Positions 37,288 to 47,780 of a DNA stretch of 59,635 nt are shown piece after piece. Every line of letters starts with the position of its first letter. The first letter of the stretch is position 1. The notes beneath the pieces are model-generated. The model did no database searches. It was not told the DNA's origin and was given only the letters and a program-made list of their open reading frames with translations. Where the stretch lies: positions 1 to 59,635 of the forward strand of contig JAFMHL010000024.1 in assembly GCA_017854535.1 (NCBI GenBank), read 5' to 3'. The position numbers and the translations under genes are program-made. The DNA is from Nitratireductor sp. (lineage in GTDB: Bacteria; Pseudomonadota; Alphaproteobacteria; Rhizobiales; Rhizobiaceae).

Positions 37288-38244
37288 ATGAATTGGATCA
37301 CCAACTACGTAAGACCAAAATTAAACAATTTCTTGCAAAAGAAAGACATGCCAGAAAATTTGTGGATCAAATGTCCTCAAACTGGCGAGATGGTTTTTCA
37401 TAAAGATCTTGAAGCCAATATGGGCGTGATACCTACATCTGGCTATCACATGAAAATTTCTGCAAAAAAGCGCCTTGGCTATTTCTTTGACGATGGCAAA
37501 TTTGAAACCTTGCCACAGCCAGCTGTTGCGCAAGATCCGTTAAAATTCAGAGATCAGAAAAAATATACAGACCGCCTGCGTGACAACAAAGCAAAGACAG
37601 GCATGGAAGACTCGATCCTCAATGCCGTTGGTGATCTTTACGGAATGAAAATTGTCGTATCGATCCATGAGTTTGCATTTATGGGCGGCTCGCTGGGCAT
37701 TGCCGCTGGTGAAGCAATTATCAAAGCATTTGAGAAAGCCATTGAACTCAAAGTTCCCTTGATCATGTTTCCCGCCTCAGGTGGGGCCCGTATGCAGGAA
37801 GGTATTCTGTCTCTTATGCAATTGCCACGCACGGTCGTCATGGTCGAGCGTTTGAAAGAAGCAGGACTTCCTTATATCGTGTTACTAACCAACCCAACAA
37901 CAGGGGGCGTGTCTGCCTCCTATGCCATGTTAGGTGATGTACATATCGCTGAACCTGGCGCCGAAATCGGCTTTGCAGGAAAGCGCGTCATTGAACAAAC
38001 CATTCGCGAACGACTTCCTGAAGGCTTCCAAACGGCTGAATATCTTCTGGAACATGGTATGGTAGATATGGTTGTTCCACGCAAAAAACTGCGCAGCACA
38101 GTCGCCAATCTCTTGCATCTCTTGCTGAAAAAACCTTCTTCCAACACCGAAGTGATCGAAGAAGATTTGCCCCCTTTGTTGGAACTTGCCAAAGCCACGG
38201 AAGAACCGCCAGCTTCCGGTGAAAAAACCGCTCCGCAAATCTAA
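37288..38244 (+). CDS. accD: Acetyl-CoA carboxylase carboxyltransferase beta subunit AccD
   Basis: AccD is half of the carboxyltransferase that makes malonyl-CoA for fatty-acid synthesis. Crotonase-like core motifs are present ([38 protein letters not shown]). In place of the four-cysteine zinc ribbon of enteric AccD it has [20 protein letters not shown] with a single Cys, as in other rhizobial AccD proteins. The frame starts 24 codons earlier, but homologues begin at [11 protein letters not shown], so I chose the ATG at 37288 (318 residues). The trpA-accD-folC order is common in alphaproteobacteria. Confidence 0.95.
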   Translation: MNWITNYVRPKLNNFLQKKDMPENLWIKCPQTGEMVFHKDLEANMGVIPTSGYHMKISAKKRLGYFFDDGKFETLPQPAVAQDPLKFRDQKKYTDRLRDNKAKTGMEDSILNAVGDLYGMKIVVSIHEFAFMGGSLGIAAGEAIIKAFEKAIELKVPLIMFPASGGARMQEGILSLMQLPRTVVMVERLKEAGLPYIVLLTNPTTGGVSASYAMLGDVHIAEPGAEIGFAGKRVIEQTIRERLPEGFQTAEYLLEHGMVDMVVPRKKLRSTVANLLHLLLKKPSSNTEVIEEDLPPLLELAKATEEPPASGEKTAPQI

Positions 38245-38306
38245 TGGTCACATGATTTGCCGAAGCATCGCCAAATAATCAGATTGTTTCAAAGTAAGAC
38301 GAGCCC

Positions 38307-39626
38307 ATGAGTGCAGAGGCAGCGGTCAATCGTTTATTGGCAATTCACCCTAAAGGCTTTGACTTGTCTTTGGATCGTGTGTTGGGCTTACTTGAAAAAC
38401 TGGGAAATCCTCATCTAGAAATACCGCCTGTTTTCCATGTGGCCGGCACCAATGGCAAAGGATCCACTTCGGCATTCTTGCGTGCAATTTTGGAATCTGC
38501 CGGCAAAACCGTACATGTGCATACATCGCCTCATCTGGTAAATTGGCATGAGCGATATCGTCTTGGCGCAAAGGACCACGGTGTTTTCGTTTCTGATAGT
38601 GTTCTTGAAGATGCGATTGTCAGAGCTGAAAAAGCCAATGGCGGAACGCCAATCACGGTTTTTGAAATCATGTCAGCTGTTGGTTTTTTGCTATTTAGTG
38701 AGCATCCAGCAGATTATTGTGTGATCGAGGTTGGCTTGGGTGGACGTTTTGATGCCACCAATGTACTCCAAAATCCAGCTGCCTGTCTGATCACGCCAGT
38801 TGGACTGGATCATGAGGCATATCTTGGTAACACACTCGGCAAAATTGCTTTTGAAAAAGCCGGAATAATCAAATCCAAAGCACCTGTTTTTGTCGGCTTG
38901 CAAGAAGATGAGGCGCTAGGCGTGATTGAACAAAAAGTAGCTGATTGTCGGTCAAGCATCAAAATAGCACGTCAAGATTTCGATTTTTACAAACAGGCTG
39001 ACCGGTTTGTATTTCAAGACGAAACGGGTTTGCTTGATCTGCCTTTGCCACGCTTGCTGGGAGATCATCAAATTGCCAATGCCGCCCTTGCCATTGCAGC
39101 ATGTCGTCTTGTTATACCTGATTTACCCGATCAAGTTTATGAAGACGCTATGGAAAAGGTTGTTTGGCCCGGTCGGTTTGAGTGCCTTCCTGCTGGTAAA
39201 TTGGAGAAACTATTACCAACTGGCGCAAAACCACAGATCTGGATTGATGGCGGACACAATCCTCATGCGGGCGAAGCGATCTCAAGAGAACTGAGAAAAT
39301 CACAATCTGAAAATCAGGGTTCTTTGACCATGATTGTCGGCATGTTGACCACAAAAGAACCAGAGGGCTTCTTCAAGAATTTTGTCGGATTAGCGCAAAA
39401 GGTTATCACAATTCCCGTTAGTCAAAGCGATGCTGGATTTGATCCGGCAGTGCTTGCGCAGTCTGCGGAGAAGGTCGGACTAAATGTCCAAACAGCCAAA
39501 AGCATCGAAGACGCGTTGATGATAGCTGGCAGTGCTGGAAGTAAAGTGACGCAAAGAATTCTTATTTGTGGATCACTTTATCTGATCGGAGAAGTTCTCC
39601 AAAAAAATGAAACGCCGCCGGTATGA
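38307..39626 (+). CDS. folC: Bifunctional folylpolyglutamate synthase / dihydrofolate synthase FolC
   Basis: FolC adds glutamate to dihydropteroate and to folates. The 439-residue Mur-ligase-type protein has the P-loop GTNGKGST (47-54), the SPHLVNWHERYR segment, VIEVGLGGRFDATN and GGHNPHAG. Its last codons (Thr-Pro-Pro-Val-stop) form one arm of a perfect inverted repeat with the region beyond. It is the last gene of the trp/acc unit and converges on trxA. Confidence 0.95.
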   Translation: MSAEAAVNRLLAIHPKGFDLSLDRVLGLLEKLGNPHLEIPPVFHVAGTNGKGSTSAFLRAILESAGKTVHVHTSPHLVNWHERYRLGAKDHGVFVSDSVLEDAIVRAEKANGGTPITVFEIMSAVGFLLFSEHPADYCVIEVGLGGRFDATNVLQNPAACLITPVGLDHEAYLGNTLGKIAFEKAGIIKSKAPVFVGLQEDEALGVIEQKVADCRSSIKIARQDFDFYKQADRFVFQDETGLLDLPLPRLLGDHQIANAALAIAACRLVIPDLPDQVYEDAMEKVVWPGRFECLPAGKLEKLLPTGAKPQIWIDGGHNPHAGEAISRELRKSQSENQGSLTMIVGMLTTKEPEGFFKNFVGLAQKVITIPVSQSDAGFDPAVLAQSAEKVGLNVQTAKSIEDALMIAGSAGSKVTQRILICGSLYLIGEVLQKNETPPV

Positions 39627-39688
39627 AACTAACCCGTTCAAACCAATTGGTTATTACTTCGGGAAAGCTCGCTTCACCGGCGGCGTTT
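39610..39688. terminator. Large nested inverted repeat between folC and trxA, likely the trxA terminator
   Basis: AAACGCCGCCGGT (39610-39622) and ACCGGCGGCGTTT (39676-39688) are perfect 13-base arms. The loop holds CCCG/CGGG and the palindrome AACCAATTGGTT (39641-39652). On the minus strand the stem is followed by TCATTTTTTT, so it can terminate the trxA-side transcript; the plus-strand side lacks a T-run. Confidence 0.7.
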
Positions 39689-39706
39689 GAGATCTGAAAA
39701 TCAAAA

Positions 39707-40027
39707 TCAGCTTGAAGATTTAATCCAGTCAGCCAAAGCACTTTTTGGCTTTGCGCCAACTTGCATTCCAGCAGGTTCACCATCTTTAAAAATCAACAAA
39801 GTTGGAATTGAGCGCACACCAAACTGTGCGGCAAGATCAGGATTTTCATCAATATTCAATTTCGTGATCTTTACCTTTCCGGCCATTTCTTCAGAAAGTT
39901 CTTCAAGGCTTGGGCCAATCATTTTACACGGACCGCACCATTCTGCCCAAAAATCAACGACAGTTGGCAAATCCGAATCCATGACTTCGGCTTTGAAATT
40001 ATTATTGTCCACTTTAACGGTCGCCAT
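39707..40027 (-). CDS. trxA: Thioredoxin TrxA
   Basis: Thioredoxin reduces disulfides in cytosolic proteins. The 106-residue protein has the active site WCGPCK (Cys31 and Cys34), the preceding VVDFWAEW and the cis-Pro segment RSIPTLLIF. It lies 105 bp downstream of addA on the same strand. Confidence 0.98.
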   Translation of the reverse strand: MATVKVDNNNFKAEVMDSDLPTVVDFWAEWCGPCKMIGPSLEELSEEMAGKVKITKLNIDENPDLAAQFGVRSIPTLLIFKDGEPAGMQVGAKPKSALADWIKSSS

Positions 40028-40132
40028 AATGCGTTCCTTTCCTGTGAGACGCGGCGCGCCTCTTATTTGATTCCTTACAAAGGACTATCCTTTAGTTAAG
40101 AACGCAATTGTCTCGCGTCAAGAACCTCTTCT

Positions 40133-43100
40133 TCACGACTTGTTGAGCAACGCCATTTGCCGGTCCAGCAGGGCACTTGGAACAGGCATAAATCTTCCAT
40201 TTTCTGACCAGATAATCAGGCATTCGATCTTTCTATCAGGATAAATTTTTTTCACTAATTCCTGGTACAAGGCCATTTGGGCCAGATATTCAGTGCTGAC
40301 CTCATCGGGTGTGTTAGGCACTTGGCGATTGGTCTTATAGTCAGCAATAACAATCCGATCTGGAGTTATCGCTAGACGGTCTATTTTCCCTCGCACCATG
40401 TGAGTGCGTTTTCCAAGCGTCACTTCACCAGAAATTTCCACTTCCGCTTTTGAATTTGGCGTGAACAATTCTGCCGCCTCAGACGCATTCAGGATCTTGT
40501 TGAGCTTCAATCGAATATCATCGACCTGTGATGGGGTAAAAACACCATTGGTGGTTTCAAAATACTTCGAAATAACACCATCACGGTTTGCCAAATCCAT
40601 ATCAGGTAGAATTTGCATCAAATGATGCAATGCATTTCCACGATCAAGGGCAAATGCACTATCCCCATTAAACGTCGTTTCGGCTTTTGGTGCTATATTG
40701 AGCAGTTCAAGCACGCCTGAAGGACTTAACGGTCTCGGCGCTGGTGGTTCAATAGGAAGTGGAGCGCACCAAGATGGCAATGTCGAAACATGTTCAGATA
40801 TCAAATCATCGCTTTTCTTAAGGTGCTTTTCTTTGTGGTCGCGATTGTTGATAATCCATTGACGAATTTTCGTTGGGTCGTCACCACCATCGGCATCAAC
40901 AAATTTTCCTTGATATTGCTGGTCGATCTTGGGCGCAAGGAGACCCTTTTCAACCATAGAATACCAATGATCGTAGTCTGGTTCGCGCTCACCGCGATAC
41001 CCGCAAATGATTAGCCGATCAGCAGCGCGAGTCATCCCCACGTAAAGCAGACGTCGATACTCCTCCTCCGCTTGGCGTTCCAATTGTTCAAACACTGGAG
41101 TCGTTGCAGCGATTCTCTTTTTCTTTTCACTTTGCCAAAGATAGGAAAAGCCGTTCTCTTCATTGCCTAGCTGAACTATTGGAGGCGCGTGACTGGTGTT
41201 AAAAGCTTTAGAGCCAGGATCGACCAAAAACACGATAGGCGCCTCCAAACCCTTCGATGAATGCGTGGTGATCACCCGAATTTCATCACGCTCCATGTCA
41301 ATTTCGCGCTTCAATTCCAGTTTCGAAGCTGCAAGGCTTTCGACAAAGCTCTGTAGTCCAAGGCCTTTTTGATTGTCGAAATTCATCGCTGCTTGAAAGA
41401 AACCATCGAGAATTTCTGCAGCCTCATGACCAAGACGAGTAAGGTATTTTTGACGCAAGTGATGGCGCGAAAAGAGACGTGCATAAAAAGCAAACACTGG
41501 AAGAGAATGCGCGCTGCTTAAAACGTCGTTTAAGACCAATAGGGTTCGTCTTAACTTATCTGCCGATGGTTGCCCCTGAACAGGAGCAAGCTTTGCCTCG
41601 CTTAATGCGGATAGTTGAGCCAGAAGCGTAGCCTCGCTTCTTTTGTGTGAAACGGCAAACAGCTCTTCCTCAGAAAAATCGAAAATCGGACTTTTCAACA
41701 ACGCTGCCAGCGAGAGATCATCCATTTTCATACAAGCGAAACGCCCCAAGGCTAGCATGTCTTCTACTGCAATATGCTCGGTCAATTTTAACCGATCTGC
41801 ACCTGCAGCAGCCAGACCTTTGGCTTTTAAAGCTCTATTGATGGTAGCGACAAACCGATCGCGTTTACGCACAAGAATGAGGATATCGCCATATCGAATT
41901 GGTCTTTCTTGGCCGTGCAGCCGTTTCTGGTTTTGTATCCAACCATGAATGGTTTCGGTAATTTTATCCGCAAGGCGCACCTCAGCATCTTCAGGCGTCG
42001 GCTCGTCAGGTGGTTTTCGCCAATGGATTTTTTCCGGTTTCTTTTGTTTAATTTCCAAAGGCCAGACAAACACTTCACCCCGATCAGAACGGCGATTGGC
42101 CTGGTGTACTTGCTGGTTTCCATCAAGACCTAGGCCTGCCGCATTCTCTGTTAGGCTAAAAACCTGATCAACAGCGCTTAATACCTCAGGTGTCGAGCGA
42201 AACGATGTGGTGAGTTTAACTTCATCGAAATAAAGTTGGGCATTGCCGGATTTTTCTTTCAGGATTGAAAACTGTCTTGCAAATTCCCTTGGATCCGCAC
42301 CTTGAAAAGAATAGATCGATTGCTTTTCGTCTCCCACCACAAAGATTGTCCGAATTAATTCGCGAGCACCTTTGCCTGCATAAAACTCAGCTGTGATCGC
42401 CTCTATTATTTTCCATTGCATGGGGCTGGTGTCTTGGGCCTCATCCACCAAGAGATGTGAAATGCCGCTATCAAGCTTGTAATGTATCCAGGCGCTGATT
42501 TCATTTCTGGATAAGAGATTGGCAGTACGGGCGATCAAATCATTAAAATCAAGCAGGCCTTTGCGGCGCTTGAGGTTTTCATATCCAACCAACATGGCTT
42601 CAGCGATGATAAACAGCGCTTCACTAGCCTTTAAGCTTTCGAGTGTGTTGAGACGATCAAATTGTTCGAGCAGAAGCTGTTGCTCGTTGAGATAAGTGTC
42701 CCATAGACCGTTATCTTCCATAAATTTTGCAGAGATAAATCCCTTCTTCGGATTTCCGCTGGTAAAAAAAATACTTTTACGAATCTCAATTTTTTCGTTA
42801 GGACTGCTTGCTTCTGCCAAGGCCGAAAACTGCTCGAGCAGTGCGTCGCTTCTTGCCCCTCCTTTACTTCGAAATAAATCAATAAGGTCAGCTTGCGCTT
42901 CTTTCGAGTAGGCGCTTGATGATGCGATTTCTTCGCGCAATTTTCGGGCGGATGATTGGGGCGACAATCCAAATTTACGCCACAAAGGAGCCATTGCAAT
43001 ATACACATCAGCGCCGCTATCATCCAACCATTGGGTAAAAAATTCCCGCTCTTGAACTAACTGGCTAATCGCTTTTTCAATAGCAGCATCTGATGCATGC

Positions 43101-43702
43101 TCTCGAATGGTAGAAAAGGCGTCTCGAATTTGCTTTTCGGTCTCTTGATCTTTTAATGTTGTTGTTCTCTGTTGAACTCCAAGACCAGTCAAAAGCACAT
43201 GCCGCCGCGCATCTTCCAAAAGCTGACTTTGCTCTAGTTCATCTATCATTTCAAAATGACCTGGAACATTCGCCTCCAAAGGAAATTGATGCAGGAGCGA
43301 TTCGCAAAATGCGTGAATGGTCTGAATGCGAAGGCCACCAGGTGTATCCAAAGCCAGGGCAAATAAAATTCGTGCGCGCGATATAAATCGGTTTTTCGTG
43401 TCCGGTGATAAGGTTTTACCAAGCAGCTCTTCGATTGCATCTTGAAGAGCGCTATCGTTCATCATCGACCATTCGCTCAGAATTTTAAAAACCCTGTTGG
43501 ACATCTCTGCGGCGGCGGCTTTGGTAAAGGTCAAGCACAAGAGTTGTGAAGGTTTGTTGCCTTCCAAAAGCAAACGAATAACACGGCGTGACAAAACATA
43601 GGTTTTGCCTGATCCTGCATTTGCCGATACCCAGATGCTCGACTGCGGGTTTGTTGCTGTGGCTTGGAGCGCGTTAATATTACTCAAGGGTTGGACGCTC
43701 AT
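40133..43702 (-). CDS. addA: Double-strand break repair helicase-nuclease subunit AddA
   Basis: AddA is the UvrD-type helicase and nuclease of the AddAB complex, which resects double-strand breaks for RecA. The 1189-residue protein has Walker A ANAGSGKT (27-34), DEAQD motif II (LLVDEAQDTSPMQW), TTSFRS, TTHSSKGLEAPIV and YVGMTRA helicase motifs. The C-terminal PD-(D/E)XK nuclease shows GKIDRL and IADYKTNR. It overlaps addB by four bases (ATGA). Length is normal for alphaproteobacterial AddA. Confidence 0.95.
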   Translation of the reverse strand: MSVQPLSNINALQATATNPQSSIWVSANAGSGKTYVLSRRVIRLLLEGNKPSQLLCLTFTKAAAAEMSNRVFKILSEWSMMNDSALQDAIEELLGKTLSPDTKNRFISRARILFALALDTPGGLRIQTIHAFCESLLHQFPLEANVPGHFEMIDELEQSQLLEDARRHVLLTGLGVQQRTTTLKDQETEKQIRDAFSTIREHASDAAIEKAISQLVQEREFFTQWLDDSGADVYIAMAPLWRKFGLSPQSSARKLREEIASSSAYSKEAQADLIDLFRSKGGARSDALLEQFSALAEASSPNEKIEIRKSIFFTSGNPKKGFISAKFMEDNGLWDTYLNEQQLLLEQFDRLNTLESLKASEALFIIAEAMLVGYENLKRRKGLLDFNDLIARTANLLSRNEISAWIHYKLDSGISHLLVDEAQDTSPMQWKIIEAITAEFYAGKGARELIRTIFVVGDEKQSIYSFQGADPREFARQFSILKEKSGNAQLYFDEVKLTTSFRSTPEVLSAVDQVFSLTENAAGLGLDGNQQVHQANRRSDRGEVFVWPLEIKQKKPEKIHWRKPPDEPTPEDAEVRLADKITETIHGWIQNQKRLHGQERPIRYGDILILVRKRDRFVATINRALKAKGLAAAGADRLKLTEHIAVEDMLALGRFACMKMDDLSLAALLKSPIFDFSEEELFAVSHKRSEATLLAQLSALSEAKLAPVQGQPSADKLRRTLLVLNDVLSSAHSLPVFAFYARLFSRHHLRQKYLTRLGHEAAEILDGFFQAAMNFDNQKGLGLQSFVESLAASKLELKREIDMERDEIRVITTHSSKGLEAPIVFLVDPGSKAFNTSHAPPIVQLGNEENGFSYLWQSEKKKRIAATTPVFEQLERQAEEEYRRLLYVGMTRAADRLIICGYRGEREPDYDHWYSMVEKGLLAPKIDQQYQGKFVDADGGDDPTKIRQWIINNRDHKEKHLKKSDDLISEHVSTLPSWCAPLPIEPPAPRPLSPSGVLELLNIAPKAETTFNGDSAFALDRGNALHHLMQILPDMDLANRDGVISKYFETTNGVFTPSQVDDIRLKLNKILNASEAAELFTPNSKAEVEISGEVTLGKRTHMVRGKIDRLAITPDRIVIADYKTNRQVPNTPDEVSTEYLAQMALYQELVKKIYPDRKIECLIIWSENGRFMPVPSALLDRQMALLNKS

Positions 43703-46700
43703 TCTTCTGCTCCCCCTTCTTCATCAGCGCCAATAGACCACTCGCGAATGCGCGCCAGATGATCATAATCACCAGCATAGGTTTTGTTGGGTAGCGGAAC
43801 ATATTGAGACAGGTATTTTTGTTCAGGCTGTCGATAGGCCATAATTTGTTCAATCAGGTCATCATAGGCGTTTTGTGCCAACTCATCTGCCGTACATACC
43901 GGTTCGGTTTTCTTCTGTCCTTTGGCAACGTCATCTATCTTGAAATCATCGCCGGGTTTTAAACGCACATACAGCATTTCCTTTATAGGCTTAGCCGCGA
44001 TATCAGTAACATCGCCCTTCATGGCCAGTGCAGCTTCCAAAGAGAGCTGCGGCGAAAATGTGCGCGCTTGTTTCATGGAAGGGTTGTTACCGGTTTTATA
44101 GTCGATGATGGTGAGGCTACCGTCCAAGTTTTCATCAATGCGATCCGCATAACCATGTAAGATGAAGCCAGTGTCGCCAATGGTTGCATTGAGTTTGATT
44201 TCGCAGTGACTTCGGTGAATACCGTCACGCCGCGATGCTTCCCACTCCAAGAAGGCTTCTCCAACGGGCTTGAACCTTGGTTGCCATTCAGCAAGTACTT
44301 CAAGCGGCAAGTTTTGCTCTGCGAAGATGGCGTCTGTTATGGCAAAAAATTTCACCCGTGCGTTTTCGTCAATTCGGCCTTTCCATGCATCTGTAAATCT
44401 GGCCAAAATATCATGATAGATTGTCCCCCTAAGGGCAGCATCCGCTTCACGCACCAAGGGTGGAAGCGCATATATTCCTAGAATATGCTTTGCATAAATC
44501 GCATAAGGATCGCGGATCCAGGTTTCGATTTCTGTGATCGACAAGCGATTGGGCCGTGCGGAAACAGGTGGACAAGGCTCAGGTGGTTTGATGAACAGCG
44601 CCGCGGACGTTGGCGCATCAAGCTTCTTACCGAATTCAAGATAGGTATTCCCGCGGTCAGTTAGGCGTTTGGCCTCATCGGATCCAATGAATGTTTTAAG
44701 GCGCTGCAACCATCGCGAACCAATGGTAGGCGCATCATCCACTCTTAACGAACGGGTATAAAAGACTTCACGGTTGCCGGAAAATTGAACAAAGTCATGG
44801 GCAGCCAGACCAATACGTCGTTCCGGTAACGGCAATTTCAAAGCCGCGCGCATTGGCCGATTGAGATAAGGGTCGTTATTGGTTGTCTGAGGCCAAACGC
44901 CTTCATTTAGCCCTGCTAAAATCAACACATCACTGTTTTGCAGGCGTGCCTCAAGAGCACCATAAATGTGAATTCGGGGCCGCGTTCGTCCAGCGGTTCG
45001 CGTTCGTTTTCCTGAAAGCAGCGCATCAAATACAGCCTCTGATTCCCTTGGGTGAAATTGAAATCCAGCCTTGTTATCGATCTGTTGTTTATCCAGGAAA
45101 CCTAACAATTCTGCGCCGCCGGAATATTCATAAATTTGGGGAATATCTTCCTCGTTCTTACTCAGCGCTTCGCCGGTCTGCTTGATAACCTGAACCAGTC
45201 TATCAGGACTAATCAGCTCATCGCTATTTGAAAGAATGACCAAATCTTTGGTGCAATCTGAGATCTTGCCTGCCAGCTCTTTAAGTTTTTCCCAGTCTTC
45301 ACCTACAAGCTTTTTGAGAGCTGAAGGTGCATACTTTGAATTCAAAATGGCCTCTCTTCGCTGATCCACTGCATCACCTAGTTGGTCAAGAGCAGGCAAA
45401 ATGATTGCATCTCTTACCAGGGCCAGCTCTAGCAATTCCAAATGATGAGACGGGCTCTCTTTGTAGCCAAGACGTATAAGATCATTTTTCAACAGGGATG
45501 AAAGCGTCACAGGATCATCTTTTGAAAACACGCTGCTCAACAACTGCCGAAGGAGTAGCGCCGGTTTTGATGTCAAAAGTGCCTCACCAGCACTATCATC
45601 GATTTCGATATTGTACCGCTCCAACTCTACAGAAACCCGCTGGGCAAGTCGCCTGTCCGGCGTTACCAATGCGGCGGTTTTATTGGGTTCAGAGAGCGCC
45701 TCGCGCAATATCAATGAAATGGCCTGCGCTTCTTCATATTCTCCCGACGCTTCAATCAAGGAAACATGCTCAAAAGCTTGAGTTATCTCATCGTCAAGTA
45801 ATGTCTCTTTGGCTTTGATCCACTGATTGGACTGATCGGCTGGCAAAAGTACCGTGTTGAGTATGCGCTCGCGGTTTTCCAGTGAAGTGGCAACCTCACC
45901 TAGAGATGCGACATGAGCGTGGTTTGTCTTGAGCTTGTCGAGTAACTTGACCATGCCAAACTGCGGATGGGTGCTGGCAACTGTTTCCCCGCTCATTTCA
46001 CCCGCATCGCAGAACTGATGAATGATATGGGTTGGAAGGTTTAAATCCAGTCCGGGCAAGATAATCCTGCCTTGGGCCATGGACTTTATTTTCGCCAAAA
46101 GTCTGGCAGTTGCAGGGATAGATCCGGTGGTACCTGCGGCGATGACAAGACCTTTGGGCGGAGTTTTTTCCAATGTCTTGATTCTGAAATCAATAATTTC
46201 ATTTCGAAACGCTGAAGGGTTTACCAGTCCGCTATCGTTTAAAAATTTTGGCCAAGTATCCATGACAATCGTCAGAAAATTCAGCGTTAATTGCCACCAC
46301 TCGCCCTCAATATCAGGAGATATAGATTTGATTTCCTGCCAGTTGCCTTCCTCAGCTTCAATCTGATCCATAAACCGAGCAAGATCACTTGCCAGATGCA
46401 GTGCGTCACTCGCGGAGGAAGGTAGAATGATGTCTTCTTTCTCCAGCAAAGCCCGTGTTGTAGGTGTCATTGCCTCCACCCAATGTTGAGCAAGCCTAGC
46501 GAGTATCAATTGCCGCTTGGCAGGATCGATAACCTTCATATTGTCAGGAAGAGCGCCAAATATATCAGAGCTTGCCTCGTCCAGTCCGAACAGAGTTTCT
46601 TCTTCTTCAAGATCTCCAATCGTGCGAATTTTTGGAAGGAGAACTGCGCTGGCCCCTGTTTGCCTTTTAGTTGCTTCCAGCAATTCAACACCTAAAGCGC

Positions 46701-46911
46701 GGGCGGCTCTTCGAGTAGGTAGAAAGATTATACCATCAGCTAACCAGTTGGGATTTCTGGTTGCAAGGGTTTCATCACCCGCTTCCAATTGTCCGGAGAC
46801 AATAGCCTCTGCCAAGGTGCGCAAAAAAGCTGCGCCAGATGGAATGGAAAATACGTTTGACGGCGTATCTGATCGTTCTGAAGTTAAATCTTTGCGTTGA
46901 GTGGTTTGCAC
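43699..46911 (-). CDS. addB: Double-strand break repair protein AddB
   Basis: AddB is the second nuclease subunit of AddAB. The 1070-residue protein has the inactivated helicase-like N-terminal half (no clear Walker A lysine motif; GIIFLPTRRAARALGVELLE) and a C-terminal PD-(D/E)XK nuclease domain with GYADRIDENLDGSLTIIDYKTGN. I did not see the four-cysteine iron-sulfur cluster pattern of the Bacillus AddB. It lies 80 bp after the MurU-type gene in the same direction. Confidence 0.93.
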   Translation of the reverse strand: MQTTQRKDLTSERSDTPSNVFSIPSGAAFLRTLAEAIVSGQLEAGDETLATRNPNWLADGIIFLPTRRAARALGVELLEATKRQTGASAVLLPKIRTIGDLEEEETLFGLDEASSDIFGALPDNMKVIDPAKRQLILARLAQHWVEAMTPTTRALLEKEDIILPSSASDALHLASDLARFMDQIEAEEGNWQEIKSISPDIEGEWWQLTLNFLTIVMDTWPKFLNDSGLVNPSAFRNEIIDFRIKTLEKTPPKGLVIAAGTTGSIPATARLLAKIKSMAQGRIILPGLDLNLPTHIIHQFCDAGEMSGETVASTHPQFGMVKLLDKLKTNHAHVASLGEVATSLENRERILNTVLLPADQSNQWIKAKETLLDDEITQAFEHVSLIEASGEYEEAQAISLILREALSEPNKTAALVTPDRRLAQRVSVELERYNIEIDDSAGEALLTSKPALLLRQLLSSVFSKDDPVTLSSLLKNDLIRLGYKESPSHHLELLELALVRDAIILPALDQLGDAVDQRREAILNSKYAPSALKKLVGEDWEKLKELAGKISDCTKDLVILSNSDELISPDRLVQVIKQTGEALSKNEEDIPQIYEYSGGAELLGFLDKQQIDNKAGFQFHPRESEAVFDALLSGKRTRTAGRTRPRIHIYGALEARLQNSDVLILAGLNEGVWPQTTNNDPYLNRPMRAALKLPLPERRIGLAAHDFVQFSGNREVFYTRSLRVDDAPTIGSRWLQRLKTFIGSDEAKRLTDRGNTYLEFGKKLDAPTSAALFIKPPEPCPPVSARPNRLSITEIETWIRDPYAIYAKHILGIYALPPLVREADAALRGTIYHDILARFTDAWKGRIDENARVKFFAITDAIFAEQNLPLEVLAEWQPRFKPVGEAFLEWEASRRDGIHRSHCEIKLNATIGDTGFILHGYADRIDENLDGSLTIIDYKTGNNPSMKQARTFSPQLSLEAALAMKGDVTDIAAKPIKEMLYVRLKPGDDFKIDDVAKGQKKTEPVCTADELAQNAYDDLIEQIMAYRQPEQKYLSQYVPLPNKTYAGDYDHLARIREWSIGADEEGGAEE

Positions 46912-46991
46912 TGGAACGGGCCCTGAATGATTCTTGGTTGTAAGAATTACACAGGTTCAAACACACAGAAAGACAATTATACCGTTTTATC

Positions 46992-47738
46992 TCAAGCAGC
47001 GCTTTGTGCGATTGCCTGCTCTGCCTCGTTGATGGCTTCGGGCGTGCCCACGTGCAGCCAAAGGCCTTCCATTCTGGCACCAAAAAGTCTGCCCGATTCA
47101 ATGGCTCTATCAAAAAGAAGGTTTAGAGAAAACGGACCATCAGGCGTATCTGAGAAAATTCGTGGATGAAGTATTGCCGCGCCCGCATAGGCGAAAGGAG
47201 ACATTTTCTTCTCTGTCCTTCTTTCCAGCCGACCATCTGAAGCCATTTCAAAATCGCCACTGCCATTATATCCAATCGCATTAGTAAAGCCTGATAATAG
47301 CAAAATGATATCCATTTTATCTTCATCAAAGGTGTTTGCCAGCAATTCCAGGTTTGGCTTGATTCCCTCTAACCAAAACGAGTCAGCGTTCAACAGATAA
47401 AATGGCTCGTTACCGAAATGATCCATAGCTTTTTTAACGCCACCGCCAGAATCCAGCAGTGTTTCGCGTTCATCTGAAAGTATGATCTTTGGTGCATTCC
47501 GATTGGCCACATGAGATTCAATCTGCTCGCCAAGATAATGCATATTCACCACAGCAGTTTTTACTTTAGCATTTTCCAATGCATCAAGTCCGTAATCGAG
47601 TAATGTTTTTCCAAAAACACGCACCAGCGGTTTTGGCATTGTGTCTGTGATAGGACGCATGCGCTTGCCGAGCCCAGCCGCAAGAACCATGGCTTTATCA
47701 GGGGTTTTGGCAGATCCCTTAAATTGAATTTCGCTCAT
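46992..47738 (-). CDS. murU: Nucleotidyltransferase, probable MurNAc-1-phosphate uridylyltransferase (MurU)
   Basis: The 248-residue protein is a short sugar-phosphate nucleotidyltransferase with the signature LAAGLGKRMRPITDTMPKPL (19-38) and NADSFWLEG. Such short transferases next to an AmgK-type kinase are MurU in Pseudomonas and Caulobacter, where MurNAc-1-P is converted to UDP-MurNAc. The adjoining fused kinase gene at 47781 supports this reading. A mannose- or glucose-1-phosphate enzyme is the alternative. AGGAG precedes the ATG. Confidence 0.78.
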   Translation of the reverse strand: MSEIQFKGSAKTPDKAMVLAAGLGKRMRPITDTMPKPLVRVFGKTLLDYGLDALENAKVKTAVVNMHYLGEQIESHVANRNAPKIILSDERETLLDSGGGVKKAMDHFGNEPFYLLNADSFWLEGIKPNLELLANTFDEDKMDIILLLSGFTNAIGYNGSGDFEMASDGRLERRTEKKMSPFAYAGAAILHPRIFSDTPDGPFSLNLLFDRAIESGRLFGARMEGLWLHVGTPEAINEAEQAIAQSAA

Positions 47739-47780
47739 ATCATTCTCCTGTAAATTGTATCAGGCCCTATAGGGCCTTCA

